Assembly: GCA_018302185.1 (NCBI GenBank)
Contig: JAGVZX010000132.1
Coordinates: 1-5,294, forward strand
Direction: 5' to 3'
Source: Candidatus Woesearchaeota archaeon
Lineage (GTDB): Archaea; Nanobdellota; Nanobdellia; Woesearchaeales; UBA10200
Length of the DNA stretch: 5,294 nucleotides
Every line of letters begins with the position of its first letter. Within the stretch, counting starts at the first letter, position 1. Positions 1 through 5,294 of this stretch are shown piece after piece. The notes under the pieces are model-generated. The model saw only the letters and a list, made by a program, of their open reading frames with translations. It was not told the DNA's origin and made no database searches. The position numbers and the translations under genes are program-made.

Positions 1-708
1 GCAGGCGGTCATGTGCATATTGTTGCAAATGTGAATTTGCAGGATTCTGGCTATAAGAATGTTGTTTATCCAGGGCCTTTGTTTCCAAATAATTTTGCTG
101 AGATAGAAAAGCTAAAGCATGGAGGTTTTTATATCTATGACAATGGCTTGCTCATATTTAAAGAGGTAAAATTGCATGAAGCTGTCTGCATTAAATTAGA
201 TTGCGAGCATAAGACCCCTCAGCAAGTTGAGCAGATGCTTAGGGAAAAGATAGACGAGCTAAATAAAGAGAGTGAGCTAAATAAAACACCTGGCCTAAAT
301 AATGCAATCGTTACTCTAAGATTATCTGGCAAGCTTGAATCTGGCAAAGCTTCTGAAATCAATTTCAATGAGATTTTTGAATTATTTTATTCTTCAGGAG
401 TATATTTTGTTATGAAGAATACAAATGCTCTTGAAACAACTCAACTTACTGAAATAACGATTGATGCAAGCAAGCCAGAGGAGATAGAGGAGAATCTGAT
501 CAATGAGCACATAGGCAAGATCAAGGTTTCTGCTTTTGAGAGCTCTGGCAATGAAAATGAGAGAGATGAAACTGAAAGAGATAATAAGGAGAGAAGAATT
601 ACTCATGAGCTTCTTGTCTCTTTGGGAAATGAAAGAGGGGAAGGAGAGAAGGTTGCGGATTTTGAGAATAGGGTGAGAGAGGAAGTGAAGAGGGTGCTGG
701 ATATCTGA
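1..708 (+). CDS. mre11: Mre11/SbcD-like DNA repair nuclease, C-terminal part (5'-truncated by window edge)
   Basis: The frame is open from base 1 and gives 235 residues beginning AGGHVHIV, so the true start lies outside the window; the GTG at 13 is an internal Val codon, not a start. The GHVH at residues 3-6 fits the last metallophosphoesterase motif (GHxH), whose histidines bind the catalytic Mn ions. It is followed by VVYPGPLFPNNFAEIEK and GGFYIYDNG, which match the end of the Mre11/SbcD phosphoesterase core (usual form YPGS...E...GF). Residues about 55-165 fit the capping domain, including IVTLRLSGKLESGK and VYFVMKNTN. Residues about 175-235 are rich in Glu, Lys and Arg and end in an amphipathic helix, as expected for a Rad50-binding tail. 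In the known family, Mre11 works with Rad50 to process double-strand breaks, and in archaea often lies near HerA and NurA; any such partners would be to the left. The first four nuclease motifs are not visible here. The family call is fairly firm, but exact orthology is inferred. Confidence 0.82.
   Translation, partial: AGGHVHIVANVNLQDSGYKNVVYPGPLFPNNFAEIEKLKHGGFYIYDNGLLIFKEVKLHEAVCIKLDCEHKTPQQVEQMLREKIDELNKESELNKTPGLNNAIVTLRLSGKLESGKASEINFNEIFELFYSSGVYFVMKNTNALETTQLTEITIDASKPEEIEENLINEHIGKIKVSAFESSGNENERDETERDNKERRITHELLVSLGNERGEGEKVADFENRVREEVKRVLDI
256..303 (+). repeat. Short direct repeat inside the Mre11-like gene
   Basis: The 12-base unit GAGCTAAATAAA occurs at 256-267 and again at 274-285, an 18-base period. 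A degraded third copy, CCTAAATAA, lies near 295-303. In protein this reads ELNK-ES-ELNK-TPG-LNN, a flexible loop in the capping domain. Because the period is a multiple of three, the repeat keeps the reading frame, which suggests a small in-frame duplication. It is probably of no functional weight. Confidence 0.5.
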
Positions 709-731
709 TCACTTTGGAGATTTATATTTGA

Positions 732-780
732 TTATTTATTATTAGGATTAAGATTATTATTACTGTTATTATTCTTATTA
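732..780. repeat. Imperfect TTA/ATT trinucleotide tract
   Basis: On the + strand this stretch is built almost wholly of TTA/ATT triplets broken by single variants. Read on the minus strand it encodes the Asn-rich end NKNNNSNNNLNPNNK of the membrane-anchor frame, using AAT and AAC codons. It may be a triplet microsatellite; length changes in steps of three would alter the tail without shifting frame. Confidence 0.55.
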
Positions 781-965
781 TCCTCCTTTTTTTTAGGTTT
801 TACAGTTTCTTTTTTTCTTGGGTGTTCTATGTAGAACATTAAGGCTGCAAGAAGTATAAATAAAGGTATCTGCCAGAGCTTTATATTAAGTTTTGATAAG
901 ATCGGCTTATAAAATAAAGTGAAATCTGTTTTTGTCATCTCTTTAGGGTATTCGATCTTTGGCAC
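732..965 (-). CDS. Transmembrane anchor and Lys/Asn-rich tail, in the -1 frame relative to the surface protein (probably its displaced C-terminus)
   Basis: This frame is open from 992, where an upstream TGA lies at 993-995, down to a TAA at 732-734. From the GTG at 965 it reads VPKIEYPKEMTKTDF, then a hydrophobic helix (LWQIPLFILLAALMFYI, about 828-878), then HPRKKE and a long Lys/Asn-rich tail. The positive residues right after the helix predict the C-terminus inside and the N-terminus outside, as for the anchor of a surface protein. It overlaps the 3' end of the giant surface-protein frame, which itself lacks an anchor. Preferred reading: this is the C-terminus of that same protein, separated by a one-base loss between 938 and 992. 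An added base after the ACG/ACN Thr codon would give the smooth join GNIATETVPKIEYP. The alternative is a separate 68-residue membrane protein starting at ATG 936-938, which overlaps the upstream stop as ATGA and could be translationally coupled. I see no Shine-Dalgarno with normal spacing for it. Confidence 0.62.
   Translation of the reverse strand: MPKIEYPKEMTKTDFTLFYKPILSKLNIKLWQIPLFILLAALMFYIEHPRKKETVKPKKKEDNKNNNSNNNLNPNNK
787..816 (+). terminator. Possible T-tract terminator for the Mre11-like transcript
   Basis: On the + strand downstream of the Mre11-like stop there are a T8 run (787-794) and a T7 run (810-816) in a generally T-rich stretch. Archaeal RNA polymerase commonly ends transcription at such tracts without a hairpin. 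The site lies inside the oppositely oriented anchor frame, where the same bases encode Lys codons, so the T-richness may reflect coding alone. I see no stem-loop here. Confidence 0.3.
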
Positions 966-3900
966 AGTCTCGTTGCAATATTTCCAGATGTTTCAAGCAA
1001 GATAACATCAAGATCATACGTACCATCATTGTCCACATCAAGGTATTGCCTATTTCCTTTCTTAAGCGTAAGTACATAAGAGCCGATCTGCATGACAATA
1101 TGGCCTTGTGTCTGGATCAGAAGACGCGTGTCATAATACCTATTTTTTATGTAAATCTTATATTCTCTGTCTTGCCTGAAATTGATGAATAAGTTATTGG
1201 CTAATGTGGTAATGTAGATTCCGCTGCTGCTGCCTCCGCCGCCTCCACCTCCAGATGCTGCAGCAGGAGTGCTTACTGTAGGCGTTTCCTCTGCTGAATA
1301 AGATGAGAAATGGCTTACATTGAATGTCAGATTGCCGCCAGAATATGATAATTTTGAGCATATTCCAGTTGAGCAGACAGCATTATCTCTCATTATCCGT
1401 GGATTGGTAAAGCTTAGGTTGTATAATGTCAATACTGCAGTAACATTTAGCTGGCTTAGCGCAGTTGAATTTACTTCTATAAGATTTGCGCTTATATTTA
1501 CATATGTATCAATCTCTGTCACATTTGACATATCGATGGGAACTGTGAAATTTATCTTGCCGCGTGAAAGCTGTTCAATGATTAAGGCTGTAACATTTGA
1601 AAGATTGTAGCTGTTTAAATCTGTAGTCACTCCACCGAATTTTGTTGCATTTATTATCCTAAAGTTCCATGTACTGCTGATATTAGACCTGCCTAACTGG
1701 TCTGTGCAATTTACGCTCCAGTTATATCTGCCAGCTTTCAAGTTTGAAAGTATGATATATTGTGGTGCATCTTTAGTTATGGTTACATTGGTCTGGTTAA
1801 GAGCAGAATTCAAGATTAGAGTACAGTTGCTGACAGGGCCTGTATCACTGACATTGTATGTGAATGTTACGTTTCCATCATGGTCTCCTCCACCATCTAC
1901 TGGAAGGATTAGTGTACTAATGGGGGCAGAAAGATCAATTCTGGTCACTTGTGAGGTTGTATTTGTGTTGCTTACTGTGTCATTAGCATATAACGAGTAA
2001 GAATAAACATCTTCCAGCAGACCATGTGTTGCGTTCCTGCTCTGGTTGACGTAAAGCAACCATTTGTCTGTCTGGTATTTCCTTAAGTTTGAGACATATA
2101 GCTGATAAATAGATTGAGCATTAAGTTCAGTGTCCCATATCATCAGTTCGTCTATTGTTCCATTTATTTCAGCATCTTGTCCGCCACATGAGCTTGTTGC
2201 ACTGATGCACAATGGCTGCGAGTCACCAGCACTGTTAAATTCCCCGGAAATTGAGCAAGATTTTACTAGTTCAGCATTCTTATATATCTTTACCTGAGAA
2301 CCGTTATAGGTAGCAGCATAATGTGCCCAACTTCCGATCTCTGCAACATTATTGTCCGTTATACAACTCTGCCAGCTTCCGTTGTTTACCTCAAAACGTA
2401 TGCGGTCATTTAAGCTATTTTGCACCTGGAAATCAAACTGGTTTCCTTTAAACACATATTTATTGTCATCTGAAGTAGACTGGCTAACATTAGCCCACAA
2501 TGCAATGGTGATGTGTGTCTTGCCTCCAAAATCTATCGATGAATCAGAGCCTAGGTTGAGAGAATCTCCCAGGGTATAAAATCTCCATCCTCCATTATAC
2601 TTTCCATCTGTTGTTGGATAGGCACTTCCTATAAGGACGCCATTGTTATTATATTTGCTGTGGTCTACTACATAAGTAATGTTCTCACCTAAAGCACTGA
2701 CATTATCAAAATTCATCATAAGCACTAATGAATCATTGAAGAGTGTAAAATTTGAGCCGTTCCATGTATACGTGAATTCCTCTATGTTTATCTCATCCAT
2801 CGAGAAGTTAAGCTCTATGTAGCTGTTTTTTGTAAAAGACTCATTGCCAGGTGATAGTACTTTTAAAGATGGTCTGGTAGTGTCAATCGTAAAGTATATG
2901 ATGGAGGAGTTTATGTTGCCTGCTGTGTCGTTTGCGTAAATGGTTACATTATGCTGCCCATCTGCCAAACTCAGTCCAGTGATGTTTGCGCAGCTTGCAA
3001 GTGTTGTGTTAACGCTATATGTATCATTGCTGTACCAGCATGATGCCAAATATGAGTCAGTTCCAGAGTAATTTACAGATGCCTGGTAATTTGCAGTAAA
3101 TGAATTGTTTGAAGGCGATAAGATGCTTATCGACGGAGCGATCGTATCAACAAGAATATATGAAGATGTGCTGTTTATGTTTCCTGCTGCATCAACACTG
3201 TATGCAGTAGCGCTATGGTTCCTATCAGCAAGCCCTGTAAAATTATTCAGGTAATTAGGGCTTGTCGTTGAAAAATTATATATTGCAGAGATTTCAGCAG
3301 AGCTAAGGGTCCTGTTCCAGATAAGCAACTCATCCATAAGACCGCTGAAATAGCTTGCGCCATCTGTGCCAAAGCCTATGGTTGCCAAAGAATTGCATGT
3401 CAATGAAGTGGTCGAGCTGTTTTTGGCTTTCTCAAAGTTGCCATCTACATATACGCTTAGGTTGCCTGATGAGAGGTTTCTTGCGCCGCAGACAAAGTGC
3501 CAGTTGTTGTCAGATACGTTTGTTGTGCTGTTGATAGTTATGTCATCTGGTCCTGTGCCAATTGCAACATATCCAAACTTATCTATCCCAAACCCAAAAT
3601 CATTGTCTGCAAAGGAGCATTCAGATTCTATAATAGGAGCAAGCTGCCAATGGTTTGCACTTCCTCCCTTAACATTTGTCTTTATCCATGTGCAGATCGA
3701 AAAACTGTCTCTGACCGGCCTTTGCAAAGTAAAAAATCCTGAACCATTAAAATTAAATGCTTTGCCGAATCTCCCGCTGCTGTTCTGTCCTGTATTGTTA
3801 GATGAATTAAGGGTTAAGGCATAAGAGGATGAATCTGCAGGATTTCCTGAACCATCTACGTTGTCCATGCGGAGCCATAATAACAAGTCATTGTCAAAAT

Positions 3901-5294
3901 CAACAAACTTAAAGTTATCATTAGTGTCTGAAGATGAAACATTTACATAAATATAAGTAAGAGACTGTGGAGCTTGTGATTGGAAGCTAGCAGGATTAAA
4001 GGCAACACTTGGCTTGAGGGTGTCGATTGTAAAGAAAACAATTGTGCTGTTCGTGTTTCCTCCAGAATCATTTGCCCACACAGTTAGGTTATGTTTTCCT
4101 TCTGCCCAACTCAATCCTGTTATGTTTGCACAGTTAGCTAGTGTAGTATTTTTGCTATATGTGTCATTGCTATACCAGCATGATGCAAGATTTGTGTCTG
4201 AGACCGAGTAATTTACAGATGCTGAAGCATCTGAAATGAATGATGAATTTGAAGGATAATTGATGGTGAGCAATGGACTTGTAATATCTATAGTGAAAAA
4301 GACTATTGTGCTGTTTTTATTTCCTGCAGAATCATTTGCCCAGATCGTAACATTATGCATCCCTGTTGCCCAATTCAAGCTAGTTATGTTTGCACAGCTT
4401 GCAAGTGTTGTGTTTACACTATATGTATCGTTACTATACCAGCAGCTTGCCAGGTATGTGTCTGAGACAGAATAATTTATGTCTTGCCCTGCATCATTTG
4501 AATAAGATGAATTTCTAGGTATGTTTACACTTATCAGTGGATTTGTTGTATCTACGATAAACGAGACTGTGTCGCTGCTTTGTCCTGTGCTGTCATTTGC
4601 ATAGATTGTAAGATTGTGGATTCCTTCTGGCCAGACAACATCTGTAATGTTTGCGCAGCCAGCCAAAGTTATGTTTCCTGTGTTTGATTCATTTGTGTAC
4701 CAGCATCTGCTCAGCGTATCGCTTGAGGCAACATAGTTTATGTCAAGCCCTGTATCTGAAGTGAAGATTCCGTCATTTGGCGATGCTATTGTAACAGTTG
4801 GCCCAGTATTGCTGCTGGAGATTGTTATGTTGTATCTTCTTGTTGCATTGCTTACTGATGATTCACTGGTCTTGTTTACAATTAAGAAAACTTCATGATA
4901 TCTCCCTATCGTTCCAGAGGCATTCAGCCAAAAAGTTACGGTAAGGGATTCGTCCTGGGAAAGCGAGAGGTTATATGGGTTTGTTAGATTTGTAAAAAAT
5001 GGAGTAGCGTTTGATAATGTATTTATTGTCCTGGCAGGTGCACAGTTATATGCTCCAGTTGCAGCCCAGCAGATCGCTTGGTTGATTATCACTGAATCAT
5101 TTTGCACAGGTGAATATGAATCAACAGTATCAAATCCAAGGTAAACAAATTTTCCTGGGTTTGTGCCGACAGTTGCAGCACCTGCATTTAAGGCAAAGCC
5201 TGCAATGTTAGCTGTTCCTGTATCTTCAGGCGCAAAAAGTTTTGTGTATGGGTCAGTCATCTGAGCAGCAGTATAATAACAGATATCGCTGCCT
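935..5294 (-). CDS. Giant secreted surface protein with Ig-like repeats, two LamG domains and Gly7 linker (5'-truncated; 3' end probably frameshifted)
   Basis: The frame is open across the right edge; residues GSDICYYTAAQ precede the ATG at 5260, so that ATG is internal and any signal peptide lies outside. Numbering from that Met (1441 residues to the stop at 935-937): 1-70 resembles the end of an amidotransferase-like fold (PGKFVYLGF..., ICWA); 71-152 is a beta-sandwich; 153-238, 239-327, 328-415 and 708-796 are Ig-like repeats with CWY/CANIT cysteines; 457-663 and 843-1058 are LamG (concanavalin A-like) domains; 1111-1203 is Ig-like; 1204-1325 ends in HFSSYSAEE; 1337-1343 is Gly7; 1348-1430 is a beta domain with an Asp-rich loop. 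About 86 Asn-X-Ser/Thr sequons and mostly paired cysteines indicate an extracellular, N-glycosylated protein. LamG and Ig modules suggest glycan binding or adhesion, which is inferred. The last 11 residues (RLCQRSNTLKR) lack family character and carry an unpaired Cys; the missing membrane anchor lies in the -1 frame just downstream. Confidence 0.85.
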   Translation of the reverse strand, partial: GSDICYYTAAQMTDPYTKLFAPEDTGTANIAGFALNAGAATVGTNPGKFVYLGFDTVDSYSPVQNDSVIINQAICWAATGAYNCAPARTINTLSNATPFFTNLTNPYNLSLSQDESLTVTFWLNASGTIGRYHEVFLIVNKTSESSVSNATRRYNITISSSNTGPTVTIASPNDGIFTSDTGLDINYVASSDTLSRCWYTNESNTGNITLAGCANITDVVWPEGIHNLTIYANDSTGQSSDTVSFIVDTTNPLISVNIPRNSSYSNDAGQDINYSVSDTYLASCWYSNDTYSVNTTLASCANITSLNWATGMHNVTIWANDSAGNKNSTIVFFTIDITSPLLTINYPSNSSFISDASASVNYSVSDTNLASCWYSNDTYSKNTTLANCANITGLSWAEGKHNLTVWANDSGGNTNSTIVFFTIDTLKPSVAFNPASFQSQAPQSLTYIYVNVSSSDTNDNFKFVDFDNDLLLWLRMDNVDGSGNPADSSSYALTLNSSNNTGQNSSGRFGKAFNFNGSGFFTLQRPVRDSFSICTWIKTNVKGGSANHWQLAPIIESECSFADNDFGFGIDKFGYVAIGTGPDDITINSTTNVSDNNWHFVCGARNLSSGNLSVYVDGNFEKAKNSSTTSLTCNSLATIGFGTDGASYFSGLMDELLIWNRTLSSAEISAIYNFSTTSPNYLNNFTGLADRNHSATAYSVDAAGNINSTSSYILVDTIAPSISILSPSNNSFTANYQASVNYSGTDSYLASCWYSNDTYSVNTTLASCANITGLSLADGQHNVTIYANDTAGNINSSIIYFTIDTTRPSLKVLSPGNESFTKNSYIELNFSMDEINIEEFTYTWNGSNFTLFNDSLVLMMNFDNVSALGENITYVVDHSKYNNNGVLIGSAYPTTDGKYNGGWRFYTLGDSLNLGSDSSIDFGGKTHITIALWANVSQSTSDDNKYVFKGNQFDFQVQNSLNDRIRFEVNNGSWQSCITDNNVAEIGSWAHYAATYNGSQVKIYKNAELVKSCSISGEFNSAGDSQPLCISATSSCGGQDAEINGTIDELMIWDTELNAQSIYQLYVSNLRKYQTDKWLLYVNQSRNATHGLLEDVYSYSLYANDTVSNTNTTSQVTRIDLSAPISTLILPVDGGGDHDGNVTFTYNVSDTGPVSNCTLILNSALNQTNVTITKDAPQYIILSNLKAGRYNWSVNCTDQLGRSNISSTWNFRIINATKFGGVTTDLNSYNLSNVTALIIEQLSRGKINFTVPIDMSNVTEIDTYVNISANLIEVNSTALSQLNVTAVLTLYNLSFTNPRIMRDNAVCSTGICSKLSYSGGNLTFNVSHFSSYSAEETPTVSTPAAASGGGGGGGSSSGIYITTLANNLFINFRQDREYKIYIKNRYYDTRLLIQTQGHIVMQIGSYVLTLKKGNRQYLDVDNDGTYDLDVILLETSGNIATRLCQRSNTLKR
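971..1219 (-). other. Membrane-proximal beta domain with Asp-rich loop
   Basis: Residues 1348-1430 of the surface protein form a compact, strand-rich segment directly after the Gly-rich linker. It is basic and aromatic (REYKIYIKNRYYDTRL) and ends in LDVDNDGTYDLDV at about 1007-1042. Asp at alternating positions (1408, 1410, 1412, then 1416 and 1418) followed by Gly resembles Ca-binding DxDxDG loops of dockerin or thrombospondin-3 type. It has no N-glycosylation sequon, unlike everything before the linker. Ca binding is inferred. Confidence 0.5.
1220..1252 (-). other. Poly-Gly/Ser linker
   Basis: Codons for seven consecutive Gly followed by SSSG (residues 1337-1347), preceded by the Ala/Pro/Thr-rich stretch EETPTVSTPAAAS. 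This is a flexible hinge between the glycosylated ectodomain and the membrane-proximal domain. The DNA is a GC-rich GGN tract that stands out from the AT-rich surroundings and contains GGAGGTGG, a Shine-Dalgarno-like string, but no start codon is suitably placed after it. Confidence 0.8.
1286..1651 (-). other. Domain ending in HFSSYSAEE, with close Cys pair
   Basis: Residues 1204-1325 of the surface protein. The segment contains GKINFTVPIDMSNVTEIDTY, LTLYNLSFTNPRIMRD, a CSTGIC pair (Cys1296/Cys1301) and GGNLTFNVSHFSSYSAEE. From memory, this kind of block often sits just before a Gly-rich linker in large surface proteins of DPANN archaea; I do not know a functional name for it. It holds about 13 sequons. 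Its position between the Ig-like array and the linker suggests a stalk or adaptor role. Confidence 0.55.
1655..1930 (-). other. Membrane-side Ig-like domain with a different Cys spacing
   Basis: Residues 1111-1202 begin SAPISTLILPVDGG, the usual Pro-start of these Ig-like units, and end GRYNWSVNCTDQLGRSNISSTWNFRI. The two cysteines (1146 and 1185) are 39 residues apart, not 16 as in the CWY/CANIT repeats. It therefore belongs to a different Ig-like subfamily, with the pair probably linking the two sheets. Confidence 0.6.
2087..2734 (-). other. LamG/concanavalin A-like domain 2
   Basis: Residues 843-1058. The LamG-type landmarks appear in order: SLVLMMNFDNV, DHSKYNNNGVLIG, SLNLGSDSSIDFG, ITIALWANVSQ, WAHYAATYNGSQVKIYKN and INGTIDELMIWDTELN. 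It carries four cysteines (966, 1002, 1018, 1025), probably two disulfides. Such domains often bind glycans or proteins; ligand residues cannot be assigned by eye. It lies inside an Ig-like domain whose two halves flank it. Confidence 0.75.
2873..3139 (-). repeat. Fourth CWY/CANIT Ig-like repeat, set apart from the first three
   Basis: Residues 708-796, starting APSISILSPSNNS and ending in IYFTIDTT, with Cys741 and Cys757. A 24-residue core (738-761) is identical in protein to residues 270-293 of repeat 2, even though a LamG-containing domain lies between. At DNA level about 9 of those 24 codons differ, all synonymously. The unit is about 89 residues long. Confidence 0.75.
3272..3892 (-). other. 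LamG/concanavalin A-like domain 1
   Basis: Residues 457-663. Landmarks in order are DLLLWLRMDNVDGS, DSSSYALTLN, GKAFNFNGSGFFTL, FSICTWIKTN, WHFVCGARNLSSGNLSVYVDG and SGLMDELLIWNRTLSSAEI. Four cysteines (523, 548, 591, 622) include 523 and 591, which sit in matching strand positions. It shares only the family pattern with LamG 2, so the two are not a recent duplication. Confidence 0.75.
4016..4804 (-). repeat. Three tandem CWY/CANIT Ig-like repeats
   Basis: Residues 153-238, 239-327 and 328-415, each about 86-89 residues. Each starts with a Pro-rich edge strand, holds a CWY cysteine and a second cysteine in CxNIT exactly 16 residues later (186/202, 273/289, 361/377), then HNxTIWANDSxG and a closing FxIDTT strand. 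Repeats 2 and 3 are closest; repeat 1 is the most diverged (CWYTNESNTGNITLAGC). The fold matches the Ig-like units common in secreted archaeal and bacterial proteins, where such arrays act as spacers or adhesive stalks. Confidence 0.8.

Noticed and set aside
394..606. A 70-residue minus-strand frame opposite the Mre11-like gene
   Set aside because: It is Ser/Leu/Ile-rich, as expected from the reverse of an acidic coding region, and has no support of its own.
787..816. A7/A8 slippery runs as the cause of the frame switch
   Set aside because: They lie downstream of the transmembrane segment, whereas the switch must occur between 938 and 992.
1220..1252. GGAGGTGG as an internal ribosome-binding site
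   Set aside because: No start codon is suitably spaced after it; it is explained by Gly codons.
959..3824. Several other + strand open frames opposite the surface protein
   Set aside because: They have no domain character and lie wholly antisense to a frame with strong coding signal.
4014..4475. Two + strand open frames (4014-4211, 4260-4475) with similar translations
   Set aside because: They are antisense to Ig-like repeats 2 and 3; they resemble each other only because the repeats do.
5258..5260. ATG as the start of the surface protein
   Set aside because: The frame continues upstream to the window edge, no signal peptide follows the ATG, and it falls inside a folded-looking domain.
1..5294. 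CRISPR array, tRNA, IS element or riboswitch
   Set aside because: No short regularly spaced repeats, cloverleaf-like segments, transposase frames or long 5' leaders are visible; the only repeats are protein-domain repeats and small triplet tracts.

Overview
The window looks like part of an archaeal genome. It is most likely from a small-celled DPANN-type lineage such as Woesearchaeota or Pacearchaeota. That placement is an inference from protein style: a Mre11-type nuclease with a short acidic tail, next to a giant Asn/Ser/Thr-rich surface protein built from Ig-like and LamG domains. I saw no rRNA, tRNA or other marker that would confirm it. The DNA is moderately AT-rich throughout, and coding density is almost complete.

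Layout. Bases 1-708 (+) hold the C-terminal part of a Mre11/SbcD-like DNA repair nuclease; its N-terminus lies beyond the left edge. Bases 735-5294 (-) hold one very large secreted protein that enters from the right edge and runs toward the Mre11 gene. The two genes converge and leave only about 23 bp between their stop codons if the membrane-anchor segment at 732-992 belongs to the surface protein. There is no other non-coding stretch.

The surface protein (at least 1452 residues in the window) reads from N to C as follows. First comes the end of what may be a glutamine-amidotransferase-like domain, then a beta-sandwich. Three tandem Ig-like repeats follow, each with a CWY...CANIT cysteine pair. 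Next is an Ig-like domain split by an inserted LamG domain, a fourth CWY/CANIT repeat, and a second Ig-like domain split by a second LamG. After these come another Ig-like domain, a domain ending in a HFSSYSAEE-type motif, a Gly7 linker, and a membrane-proximal beta domain with an Asp-rich DxDxDG loop. By hand count it has about 86 N-glycosylation sequons before the Gly linker and none after it. The likely role is a cell-surface adhesin or sugar-binding protein.

The most notable point is the 3' end of this gene. The long frame stops at 935 without any membrane anchor, after an 11-residue tail unlike the preceding domain. The -1 frame, open from 992 to 732, encodes exactly what is missing: a linker, one transmembrane segment and a Lys-rich tail. 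This is either a one-base frameshift (mutation or sequence error), a recoding event, or a separate small membrane protein coupled through an ATGA overlap at 935-938. I favour the one-base frameshift. The two genes show no evident functional link; their adjacency looks incidental.
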